Origin: Anaerorudis sp964444915
GTDB lineage: Bacteria > Bacteroidota > Bacteroidia > Bacteroidales > Dysgonomonadaceae
Direction of reading: 5' to 3'
Length of the DNA stretch: 37,089 nt
Assembly: GCA_964444915.1 (NCBI GenBank)
Contig: CAYUIY010000009.1
Location: forward strand, 1 to 37,089
Shown: one piece after another, positions 1 to 7,325 of the stretch
Position numbering within the stretch: position 1 is the stretch's first letter
How the letters are laid out: each line of letters starts with the position of its first letter
Notes under the pieces: model-generated
Databases searched by the model: none
What the model was told of the DNA's origin: nothing
The model's input: the letters and a program-made list of their open reading frames with translations, nothing else
Position numbers and translations under genes: made by a program

Positions 1-2375
1 ACCGTAAGCTTTTCCGATTCAAGTTTGTTACTCTGCATTTTAACCTTTTCGCTTCCAAAATACATATGCAGCGGATTGGTTTCAGAAGAATCTGAAGTCC
101 AATAGAGGCCTTGAAAACCCACTGACTGAGGAGATCCGGTAACGGTGTACATACCGGCAGCAGGGAAAATTCGGACTACATCATTTTCGTTATGATCGGC
201 CCACCACAATTCGTCGAAAATCGCATCATCCGATGCCTCCTCCGGATAATTAGTACCCAAATACCGACCGGTAATCTTCAATTGAGAATTTTCATCCAAA
301 TTTTTGAAATTTCCCACCAATTCGTACCGATATACCGCACGATCATCCCCCTCGCCAAAAATCCGATAAGCCACTCTATCTGTGAAAGTAATTCCATTCT
401 CAATATCCGGCATAAACAACATGAACTCCTCTTTAGACGGCAAGTGATATCCCGGCGGACAAGCTGTTTTTGCTTCTTCCCACGTGTAGTATCCGCTGCT
501 GTTATTTTTGTGACTGTCGGTAAACGCTCCGTGTGTGGCACTTACATTATATTCTGCCAGCCGCGCAAAGACATGCATATCCGGAAAAGCAGCATATTCG
601 GCTACCGATGTTTTCGTCAACGGAATTGTGATTTGATATGCTGCACTCTCGTCCAACGTAACCGTAAGCATCCCTTCCACAGCACTCGGCTCTGCCGTCA
701 CCACTACCGTTTGCCCTTCGGTTGTTACCGAAAAACCCTCGCCCGATACAATTGCCGTAAACGGAAGATCCGCGATAATACCGTCGCATTCCGGTAGTCG
801 ATCCCCTCCCTCATGGGTATACGCCTCCATTGTTTTTCGGGAAGTAATCTGCACCGAACATGTAGGAACACTTTCAAAATTCAGTGCACTTTCCGACGCC
901 TCAAAAGTGTAGTTTACAAGATAGAAAACACCCTGCATCACCGTTAGCTCCACATAGCTATCCGCATCCAGTTTATTGATCAAGCGAATTGTCCCTTCTC
1001 TTCTGTTTCCCGATGGATTCTCGTCTGCCAAAAACTCAAAAATCTGCTTCATGGAGCCGGGTACAATGGTCATACCCGTTTTGTGCAACCACAAAGGCAG
1101 CAGCCATTCATCGACGTCGGCTTCCACCGAATTGCTTTCGGTTTCCACGGTAAAAACAACCGAGGTATTATTGCCGGTCAAATACACCTGTTGCAGGGTT
1201 TCGTCGGCGATAACTCCCTCCTCTTTCGGAATATTCGTTATCACAGGTGCACCCGTCAAGCGATGGTCATCCGATACCTCTGCATCATTGGTATCCCAAT
1301 CGTTCACATCAATAGTCCACGTAAATTTGGGCACATTGATATTCGGTTCCGTAGGCTGCTCGGGGTCGTAATCATCACCTTCCGCACGCGATAGCTTCAC
1401 CTTATATATATGATTGCGTCGAATAGCCTTTCCCGTAAAAGGAACAACTACCGGCGTCAATTCGATATCCCGGTATTTCATGTTTACTTCGAGACAGGTT
1501 CCCCCGTCGGTCGAATTTTCATAAGTATAAATTGCATGCTTAAGTGCTGTATATGGTTCAACTATATCTGTTGTATACTCTTTATCTTCACTTCCCGCCG
1601 CGATGGACGGCGTTGCCAGCTCAAAGAGGTTGCTCTGCGTTTGCCGATTTTTCACCGTTACTTTGGTTAACACAAAATCATCCATCTCCCCTTCCGTATC
1701 GACACCAATCAGTTCCACGTCGATACGTGCCGAAAGACGACTCAGCACGATGCTGCTGCTCATCTCCTGCCGTACGCCTTTTGTCAGGGTTACGCTGTAA
1801 AGTTCGTCACCCGGCGTAGCGCTTTTCTCGTTACTTACCATCACAAAATGATAAAAGTTGTCAGGTGCATGAGCTGTCACCACTGCATGCGTTTTAATAT
1901 CGGTATAGGTGAGATCGGTAAGCGCCATCGCTTCTACTTTCGCTTTTACTGCCTCCACAACTGCGGTCACCTCTTCCACCGTCATATTGGCAATCAACAT
2001 AAACGCCACTTCCGCCGTGACGGGATGATTCTGAATAACCGGCCGTGCATCGAAGCAGGCAGCGATACCCTCTTCGGGGGTATCCGACGCAATTACCGTT
2101 GCAGCAACGGTACCCAAATAGGTTTGATCAGATGGATCGAAAAAGACAACCGAAAGATCGCTCACCGTCTTTTCGTGCTCCTCTGCCGAAACACCCACAG
2201 CATACGTCGTTAAGGGAGCGGAAACCCCTTTCAAATGCAAGCTAAGCGAATAGGAATTTTTTCCGTCCAAATCGATATCGGATATGCGTTGATTCTCTCT
2301 TTCACATCCTGCGATCGCCAATAGAGCAAAAGCTAAAACAAGCGTAAATAAGGCATTTAATGTTTGTATCTTCAT
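1..2375 (-). CDS. Large fimbrillin-like lipoprotein with FISUMP-type C-terminal domain (partial, 3' end outside window)
   Basis: An open frame with no stop runs from an ATG at 2375 to the left edge, giving at least 791 residues; the C-terminus is missing. Residues 1-24 form a lipoprotein signal peptide with lipobox IAGC (Cys24). Roughly residues 170-330 look like a fimbrillin fold: the segment RLSARIDVELIG, then an 'IRRNHIYKVKLS' strand as in the Mfa1/FimA superfamily. A BACON-like or Ig-like stretch follows around 390-500. From about residue 610 the sequence resembles the Fibrobacter succinogenes major paralogous (FISUMP) domain, with W-x2-A-x3-CPPGYHLPS around Cys639 and a later 'GLYWTSD' motif. 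It lies 30 nt downstream of another fimbrillin-like gene and is probably the last or near-last gene of that operon. Role inferred: surface-exposed fimbrial tip or accessory adhesin. Family call from motifs only. Confidence 0.8.
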   Translation of the reverse strand, partial: MKIQTLNALFTLVLAFALLAIAGCERENQRISDIDLDGKNSYSLSLHLKGVSAPLTTYAVGVSAEEHEKTVSDLSVVFFDPSDQTYLGTVAATVIASDTPEEGIAACFDARPVIQNHPVTAEVAFMLIANMTVEEVTAVVEAVKAKVEAMALTDLTYTDIKTHAVVTAHAPDNFYHFVMVSNEKSATPGDELYSVTLTKGVRQEMSSSIVLSRLSARIDVELIGVDTEGEMDDFVLTKVTVKNRQTQSNLFELATPSIAAGSEDKEYTTDIVEPYTALKHAIYTYENSTDGGTCLEVNMKYRDIELTPVVVPFTGKAIRRNHIYKVKLSRAEGDDYDPEQPTEPNINVPKFTWTIDVNDWDTNDAEVSDDHRLTGAPVITNIPKEEGVIADETLQQVYLTGNNTSVVFTVETESNSVEADVDEWLLPLWLHKTGMTIVPGSMKQIFEFLADENPSGNRREGTIRLINKLDADSYVELTVMQGVFYLVNYTFEASESALNFESVPTCSVQITSRKTMEAYTHEGGDRLPECDGIIADLPFTAIVSGEGFSVTTEGQTVVVTAEPSAVEGMLTVTLDESAAYQITIPLTKTSVAEYAAFPDMHVFARLAEYNVSATHGAFTDSHKNNSSGYYTWEEAKTACPPGYHLPSKEEFMLFMPDIENGITFTDRVAYRIFGEGDDRAVYRYELVGNFKNLDENSQLKITGRYLGTNYPEEASDDAIFDELWWADHNENDVVRIFPAAGMYTVTGSPQSVGFQGLYWTSDSSETNPLHMYFGSEKVKMQSNKLESEKLT

Positions 2376-2405
2376 GTTTCTATCAATTTAAATCCGGTTC
2401 AACCA

Positions 2406-3995
2406 TTATCCGATTATTTCGTTTCTGTTCCCTAGCACCTGAATAGTTAAAAAAGAGTTTTCTCCCCTATGATTTTGCACGTACCTGTCGAAGAAAGACG
2501 AAAAAGAAAGAAGATCGTTTTGTGAAACCTCGGTTTCGCCTTGCTGCACAATCTTGATACCGTATGCATCGGCACCGGTGGTATCTTTGCTGCTTTTAAT
2601 CCATATCACTCCCTCACGGGAAAGGCCCAAGGTATTTTCGGCCACATCAAACGAAACCTTGCCGTTCACAATTGTACCGTTGGTTATCCAACCGTTGTTG
2701 GGGTTCGCAATGGTTTTCGCAGTGTTGGGATCTTCCGTTTCAAACGTGAAAACGTCGTCCTTGAAAGCACTCACGACGGTAAATACATCGGTAAGCGACT
2801 GTGCCGTGGGCGACGCAATGGTCAGCGTATGGGTAGTTTCATCATACCCATAGATTTCGCCGTTTTCATTAGCCGTCACCGTTAACAAAGCAATGTCCCC
2901 GGACACTTCCGTTTCACCCTGCCATTTTTCTACCGTTATGCCGTAAACACGTCCTTTGTAACCCTCCAAATCGTTTTCCACTCCTAGCCGTACAGTATAA
3001 AGATAATTACGCTTTACAGATCGGTCGAACGGAATTTCGTAGTGCACCTTAACCGCCCGATCGGCATGCTCCGGCGTATATTCTCCTTCGATGGATAGGG
3101 TTGGTGTCCCTTTTTCATCAAACTGACTCTGTGCCCGCTCATAGAGATAAAACAAACGCTTTGTTCGTTGTTTCCCAGTCTCTTCCGTTTCAAAAGTATA
3201 ATCCAAAGCGGCGGTCGTTTTCGTTTTATACGTCAGCGCATCGGCAGAATTTTCATAAGTGATCTCCGTTTCTGTTTTTGTCAGCTTCGGCATCGGGAAA
3301 AGAAAGGACGACTTCGGCGCATTTTTCAATGTGATGGAAGTAATTGCCAACAAATCATTGGCATTCGTAAGCACCGTACACAGGTCTATACGTGCTACAG
3401 CCCGAGTCATTGCAATGTGACCGACATACTGCATTTCGTGTACTATTTTAATCTGCTCAGAAAATCCCGTCATCAAAAAAGGCGACGCCGGACCCTCATC
3501 CGCAAGCTCTTGGGTCAACTTCCGGATAAATGCTCCCATCGTTATACTCCCCGAGGTCAGTTGGGTTAAATCTTCGGCCGTTCCACCATTGGTTGCACAA
3601 CCGGCATTAGCCACGAACAAGAAAATACGCTCACCGGTATCGGCCAAATCCGGCCTCAAAACCAATTGAAAACCGTTGGAACCCCCTACTTGAGAATCGC
3701 TCCATTCATACCCTTCCGTACCCGCAGTATAAACCGCATTCAATACGGCATCATCGAGAGAAGATTTCCCGTCGCAATCAAACTCATACACATCAAGCGT
3801 TTCAATCCTGCATTCATCCAAATCCTGTTCCACCGCATACGTTACCGGATCGGCAGAGGGTGGGGCAATCGTGAATACAATGGAATGCAAATTCCTTTCG
3901 GTTTCAGACGAATCGGGAACAAAGGAGTCATCGCTACACGACGTCATCATCAAAAAAACAGACGCAACAAGCAAAACATAACTTTTTTTACACAT
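2406..3995 (-). CDS. Fimbrillin-like lipoprotein (Mfa1/FimA superfamily) with BACON-like C-terminal part
   Basis: 529 residues from the ATG at 3995; an in-frame ATG at 4016 would add MVNNPVL, but the downstream start gives a canonical lipoprotein signal (MCKKSYVLLV..., lipobox MTSC, Cys20). The middle holds the fimbrillin signature 'MTRAVARIDL' followed by a 'SITLKNAPKSS' strand, and 'VKRNYLYTVRLGV', common in Bacteroidales major and accessory pilins. After about residue 350 there are two Ig/BACON-like segments ending in 'GIKIVQQGETE'. The gene sits between the Mfa2-like gene (50 nt upstream from this start, 29 nt from the longer one) and the larger FISUMP-type gene (30 nt downstream), all on one strand, so co-transcription is likely. 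Pilins of this superfamily are exported as lipoproteins, cleaved by an Arg-specific protease and assembled by donor-strand exchange. Which subunit this is (shaft or accessory) cannot be told from sequence alone. Confidence 0.8.
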   Translation of the reverse strand: MCKKSYVLLVASVFLMMTSCSDDSFVPDSSETERNLHSIVFTIAPPSADPVTYAVEQDLDECRIETLDVYEFDCDGKSSLDDAVLNAVYTAGTEGYEWSDSQVGGSNGFQLVLRPDLADTGERIFLFVANAGCATNGGTAEDLTQLTSGSITMGAFIRKLTQELADEGPASPFLMTGFSEQIKIVHEMQYVGHIAMTRAVARIDLCTVLTNANDLLAITSITLKNAPKSSFLFPMPKLTKTETEITYENSADALTYKTKTTAALDYTFETEETGKQRTKRLFYLYERAQSQFDEKGTPTLSIEGEYTPEHADRAVKVHYEIPFDRSVKRNYLYTVRLGVENDLEGYKGRVYGITVEKWQGETEVSGDIALLTVTANENGEIYGYDETTHTLTIASPTAQSLTDVFTVVSAFKDDVFTFETEDPNTAKTIANPNNGWITNGTIVNGKVSFDVAENTLGLSREGVIWIKSSKDTTGADAYGIKIVQQGETEVSQNDLLSFSSFFDRYVQNHRGENSFLTIQVLGNRNEIIG

Positions 3996-4045
3996 GAGCA
4001 CCGGATTGTTAACCATATTATCGATTTATAAATTATTTACATTAC

Positions 4046-5056
4046 CTATTTTACCGAGATAGATCCGCCATCGAACCAACCTGCCATATCCGATTGCGAA
4101 AAAGAAGAGACGGTGACTTTATCTGTTTGCGGATGGATAACCATCAACACATGAAAAGTTTGCTCTGCAATTCGCGAAGGTTGCCATCCTTGAATACGAA
4201 AAAAACGCGTCAGATCAATTTCTTTCATCATTGCCTCTTTTCCATGATACACACAAAAAGATGGCATCCGGTCATCTGTATAACGATAAGTGACAAATTC
4301 GGCATTCAGCTCTGTGTAATACATATCGACCTTTTTGCTGTGATGAAACAAACGTGTATCGTCGGTTTCCGGAAAACTATGAACAATTTGCAACGGCGTG
4401 CTGTCGTAAGGATCGGCATCTGTGTCGGATAAGAGCTTTATACGATATGCGGTTGATAAGCAATATACACCGGGTACATTATAAAGATGCAACGAATACC
4501 CTTGGCGATACGCAGGCAAATGATTTGCCCATCTCACTGTAACACGCAACCGGCAATGAATATTGCTCAAATCACAGATATAGTTGTTCGGATTGTTATC
4601 GGTATATTCAAAAGGAAGTATTCCCCAGTATATCGGGTCGCTATCGCCTTGCAGACTGCCCGGCTGCTGAAGACAAATTGCCAATGTCACTTCTTCTAAA
4701 CAGGTGGTGCCCACTTCATAATTACATACTGTATGCTTTTCACAATTGGCAATTGCAACCAAAGTATAACGACCATAAGGTAATATTGGAGAAAGATGTT
4801 GAAGATCGGGATCTATTCCACGTTTCAGTGATGCCACGTGTTGCAAAATTCCATCTTCGTCGAAAAATAAATATTGGATTTGGGTAATGTATCGTTGAAA
4901 ATCGTCCTTGAATGTCTCACGACAATAACGGACATAAATCGACAAATAATTTCCCTTTTCATCATCGGTGCTGCAACTCAAAAAACCAAACAAGAAAGGC
5001 AATAATAAAAAAACAAATAACTGATACGACTGTGTATAAATTGTCCGTTTTATCAT
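4046..5056 (-). CDS. FimB/Mfa2 family fimbrial anchor lipoprotein
   Basis: 336 residues with a lipoprotein signal peptide (hydrophobic 13-26, Cys28 in FGFLSC). The body matches the FimB/Mfa2 family: an early 'LFFDEDGIL' strand, then 'LPYGRYTLVAIANCE', then a second-domain segment 'YRQGYSLHLYNVPGVY'. Family members anchor fimbriae to the outer membrane and end the shaft, controlling its length. The C-terminus (SVSSFSQSDM-like region, then 'GWFDGGSISVK') is compatible with the second transthyretin-like domain. It is the first gene of the fimbrial operon; a minus-strand promoter element TACGTTTG lies 77 nt upstream of the start. Family is confident, partner specificity is inferred. Confidence 0.85.
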   Translation of the reverse strand: MIKRTIYTQSYQLFVFLLLPFLFGFLSCSTDDEKGNYLSIYVRYCRETFKDDFQRYITQIQYLFFDEDGILQHVASLKRGIDPDLQHLSPILPYGRYTLVAIANCEKHTVCNYEVGTTCLEEVTLAICLQQPGSLQGDSDPIYWGILPFEYTDNNPNNYICDLSNIHCRLRVTVRWANHLPAYRQGYSLHLYNVPGVYCLSTAYRIKLLSDTDADPYDSTPLQIVHSFPETDDTRLFHHSKKVDMYYTELNAEFVTYRYTDDRMPSFCVYHGKEAMMKEIDLTRFFRIQGWQPSRIAEQTFHVLMVIHPQTDKVTVSSFSQSDMAGWFDGGSISVK

Positions 5057-5132
5057 TAATTATAAATCGTGTTCATAACATGAAAAAGTTAAGATAACTC
5101 AAAACCCTTTCCTAATCAATATTCGGAAAAAG

Positions 5133-5140
5133 CAAACGTA
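5133..5140 (-). promoter_or_regulatory. Candidate -7 promoter element of the fimbrial operon
   Basis: On the minus strand this reads TACGTTTG, a full match to the Bacteroidota -7 consensus TAnnTTTG. It would start transcription near 5126, about 70 nt before the Mfa2-like ATG at 5056. The nearest TTTG upstream (5155-5158) is only 14 nt away, shorter than the usual ~19-21, so the -33 match is poor. Confidence 0.45.
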
Positions 5141-5426
5141 GCCTATTTTTTTTACAAAAAATAGATTTTAATGTGAAAATAATTATTTTTGTCTGTATTT
5201 AGCATTATTTAGTATATTTCACTTCATTGCAGACCACTGGATATAGGAAAAACATGTTTTCGAATTAACGAAAATTAATAGATAAAGCACCGGATTTTGA
5301 AACCAACCGGCCAGCCACTAACTAACCACCGAAAAAAGAAAAACAACTGATATTAGCTGCCATACCAAAAACAAGTATTCTTTACTTCCAATTTCACCAA
5401 AATAGAGAAATTCATGAAATAAATGT

Positions 5427-5434
5427 TATCTTTG
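5427..5434 (+). promoter_or_regulatory. Candidate -7 promoter element of the transporter gene
   Basis: TATCTTTG matches TAnnTTTG exactly. Predicted transcription start is near 5441, leaving a 90-nt, strongly AT-rich leader before the ATG at 5531. No clear -33 TTTG is visible at the expected distance. Confidence 0.5.
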
Positions 5435-5530
5435 CACTGTGCTAAAGCAAAAAAACAAAAATAGCATCGTATCGACAAGATAACTCGCAAATATTTTATT
5501 TAGGTTATATATTTTTATTATATTTATTAT

Positions 5531-7201
5531 ATGGATTGGTTATATGAACTGATTTTCGGAACCGGAGTTGCTCACTCAATTCTTATATTGGCACTGGCCA
5601 TTTCAATCGGTATTTTACTCGGTAAAATAAAAATCTTTGGCGTATCGTTAGGAATAACATGGATTTTGTTTATTGGCATTTTGTTTGGGCACCTCGGTTT
5701 AGGAATCGATGAAAATGTTCTTCAGTTTTTAAAAGAATTCGGATTAATTCTGTTTATTTACTCCATAGGAATGCAAGTGGGACCCAGCTTTTTTTCGTCT
5801 TTCAAACAAGAAGGGTTAACGCTTAATCTGCTTGCAATAGCGATTGTTTTCTTGGGAGTAATCACAGCTTATGTCATTCATTTGATAACCGGTGTACCTA
5901 TTCCTACTATGGTGGGCATTCTTTCGGGTGCTGTTACCAATACTCCCGGACTTGGAGCGGCACAACAAACCTATTTCGATATGACAGGTCAACACGATCC
6001 TTCCATCGCAATGGGATATGCCGTGGCCTATCCGCTGGGTGTTGTAGGTATCATTTTAACGTTAATCGTTTTAAGGTATTTGTTTCGCATTGACCTTGAG
6101 AAAGAAAGCAAAGATCTCGAAAACATAAATGCTTCGAAAATGACCGAAGCCCATATGTTTTCTCTGCAAGTACTGAATCCTGCCATTTTCGGAAAAACCA
6201 TTCAAGAGATAAAGCGGCTTATCGACTGCAAATTCGTTATTTCTCGTGTATTGCATGCCGATACGGAAACCTTGGAAATTCCCCGACCCGACACCCGTCT
6301 TTTCGAAAACGATAAAGTGTTGGTTGTTTCCAATTTAAAAAACATCGATATCATTGAAGCTTTTATCGGGAAGCAAATCGATATGGACAAAAACGAATGG
6401 GATAAACTGGATTCTCAATTGGTTTCTCGCAGAATCGTTATTACCAAACCGGAAATCAACGGTAAGTCTATCGGACAGCTTCAACTCAGAAACTTATACG
6501 GAGTAAATATCACACGAGTCAACAGAGCAGGAGTAGACTTGGTTGCCGATGCAGGATTGCGATTGCAGTTGGGAGACCGTTTAACAGTGGTGGGTTCTGA
6601 AACGGCCATTGCCGATGTAGAACAACTATTGGGAAATTCGCTAAAACGATTAAGAGAACCCAACCTGATTACCATTTTTATCGGTATCGCTCTGGGTGTC
6701 CTTCTGGGAAGTATCCCTTTCATGATTCCCGGAATTCCTCAACCGGTTAAACTCGGCCTTGCCGGAGGGCCATTGATTGTTTCTATTCTTCTCAGCAAAT
6801 TTGGTCCGAAATTTAAACTTGTTACTTATACAACCATGAGCGCCAACCTGATGTTGCGCGAGATCGGTATCGCTATATTTCTGGCCTGTGTGGGGTTAAG
6901 CGCCGGAGAAGGTTTTGTAGAAACGATAGTAAATGGTGGATATAAATGGATAGGATATGGAGTAATCATTACAATGGTTCCGTTGTTCATTGTCGGTATT
7001 ATCGGGCGTAAAGGATTTAAATTGAATTATTTTACATTGATGGGGCTGATCTCGGGAAGTATGACCGATCCCCCCGCCCTGTCCTATTCGAATGCTGTGG
7101 CGGGCAACGATGCGCCGGCAGTAAGTTATGCAACGGTTTATCCATTGGTTATGTTTCTGCGTGTGATTACCGCACAACTCATGATCCTTATTTTTCTATA
7201 A
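5531..7201 (+). CDS. AspT/YidE-family putative transporter with two TrkA-C (RCK_C) domains
   Basis: 556 residues, the normal size for YidE/YbjL-type proteins. Two homologous membrane halves (about 10-185 and 380-556) flank a cytoplasmic core of two RCK_C domains (about 205-285 and 295-375, each with the hydrophobic 'L..GDRL.VVGS/VVSN' ending). The duplicated membrane signature is visible: GAVTNTPGLGAAQQ in the first half and GSMTDPPALSYSNAV in the second. The one well-studied relative, AspT, exchanges aspartate for alanine; the substrate of YidE-type members is unknown, so this is called only as a putative anion or amino-acid exchanger. RCK_C domains usually bind a ligand and gate transport. 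Likely transcribed alone; the next gene has its own candidate promoter. Confidence 0.9.
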   Translation: MDWLYELIFGTGVAHSILILALAISIGILLGKIKIFGVSLGITWILFIGILFGHLGLGIDENVLQFLKEFGLILFIYSIGMQVGPSFFSSFKQEGLTLNLLAIAIVFLGVITAYVIHLITGVPIPTMVGILSGAVTNTPGLGAAQQTYFDMTGQHDPSIAMGYAVAYPLGVVGIILTLIVLRYLFRIDLEKESKDLENINASKMTEAHMFSLQVLNPAIFGKTIQEIKRLIDCKFVISRVLHADTETLEIPRPDTRLFENDKVLVVSNLKNIDIIEAFIGKQIDMDKNEWDKLDSQLVSRRIVITKPEINGKSIGQLQLRNLYGVNITRVNRAGVDLVADAGLRLQLGDRLTVVGSETAIADVEQLLGNSLKRLREPNLITIFIGIALGVLLGSIPFMIPGIPQPVKLGLAGGPLIVSILLSKFGPKFKLVTYTTMSANLMLREIGIAIFLACVGLSAGEGFVETIVNGGYKWIGYGVIITMVPLFIVGIIGRKGFKLNYFTLMGLISGSMTDPPALSYSNAVAGNDAPAVSYATVYPLVMFLRVITAQLMILIFL

Positions 7202-7288
7202 AAAATCGTTTGTGATTTTATAATCGATCGCGATGTCGGTTCAGTAATAAAACAGCGGAATTGTGCACGTCAAGTTAAAAAAATAATG

Positions 7289-7296
7289 TAGCTTTG
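7289..7296 (+). promoter_or_regulatory. Candidate -7 promoter element of malQ
   Basis: TAGCTTTG fits TAnnTTTG. It predicts transcription from about 7303, a 23-nt leader before the ATG at 7326. A TTG at 7261-7263 is 25 nt upstream, slightly far for a -33 element. Confidence 0.45.
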
Positions 7297-7325
7297 TTGT
7301 GATTCATTTATTCACAATTTAATCC

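Larger units (their letters stand above)
5057..5530. other. Divergent intergenic region between fimbrial operon and transporter gene
   Basis: These 474 bases contain no convincing gene. They are AT-rich and hold candidate Bacteroidota promoters in both directions (5133-5140 minus, 5427-5434 plus, and a weaker TATTTTTG at 5184-5191 plus). The last 60 bases before the transporter start are almost entirely A and T. I saw no inverted repeat long enough to call an invertible fimbrial switch, and no riboswitch fold I could recognise. Confidence 0.6.

Noticed and set aside
192..2245. Several plus-strand open frames (for example 192-797, 976-1371, 1848-2213)
   Set aside because: They are antisense shadows of the long minus-strand lipoprotein gene at 1-2375, with low-complexity composition, no recognisable domain and no start context.
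5184..5191. TATTTTTG on the plus strand as a second promoter for the transporter
   Set aside because: It matches the -7 consensus but is 340 nt from the start, with no -33 partner and in very AT-rich DNA, where chance matches are likely.
5057..5530. Invertible promoter switch for fimbrial phase variation
   Set aside because: I looked for paired inverted repeats flanking the promoters and for a recombinase gene; neither is evident in the window.
7202..7219. Hairpin AAAATC-loop-GATTTT after the transporter as a terminator
   Set aside because: The stem is six mostly A-T pairs and has no strong U-run; too weak to call.
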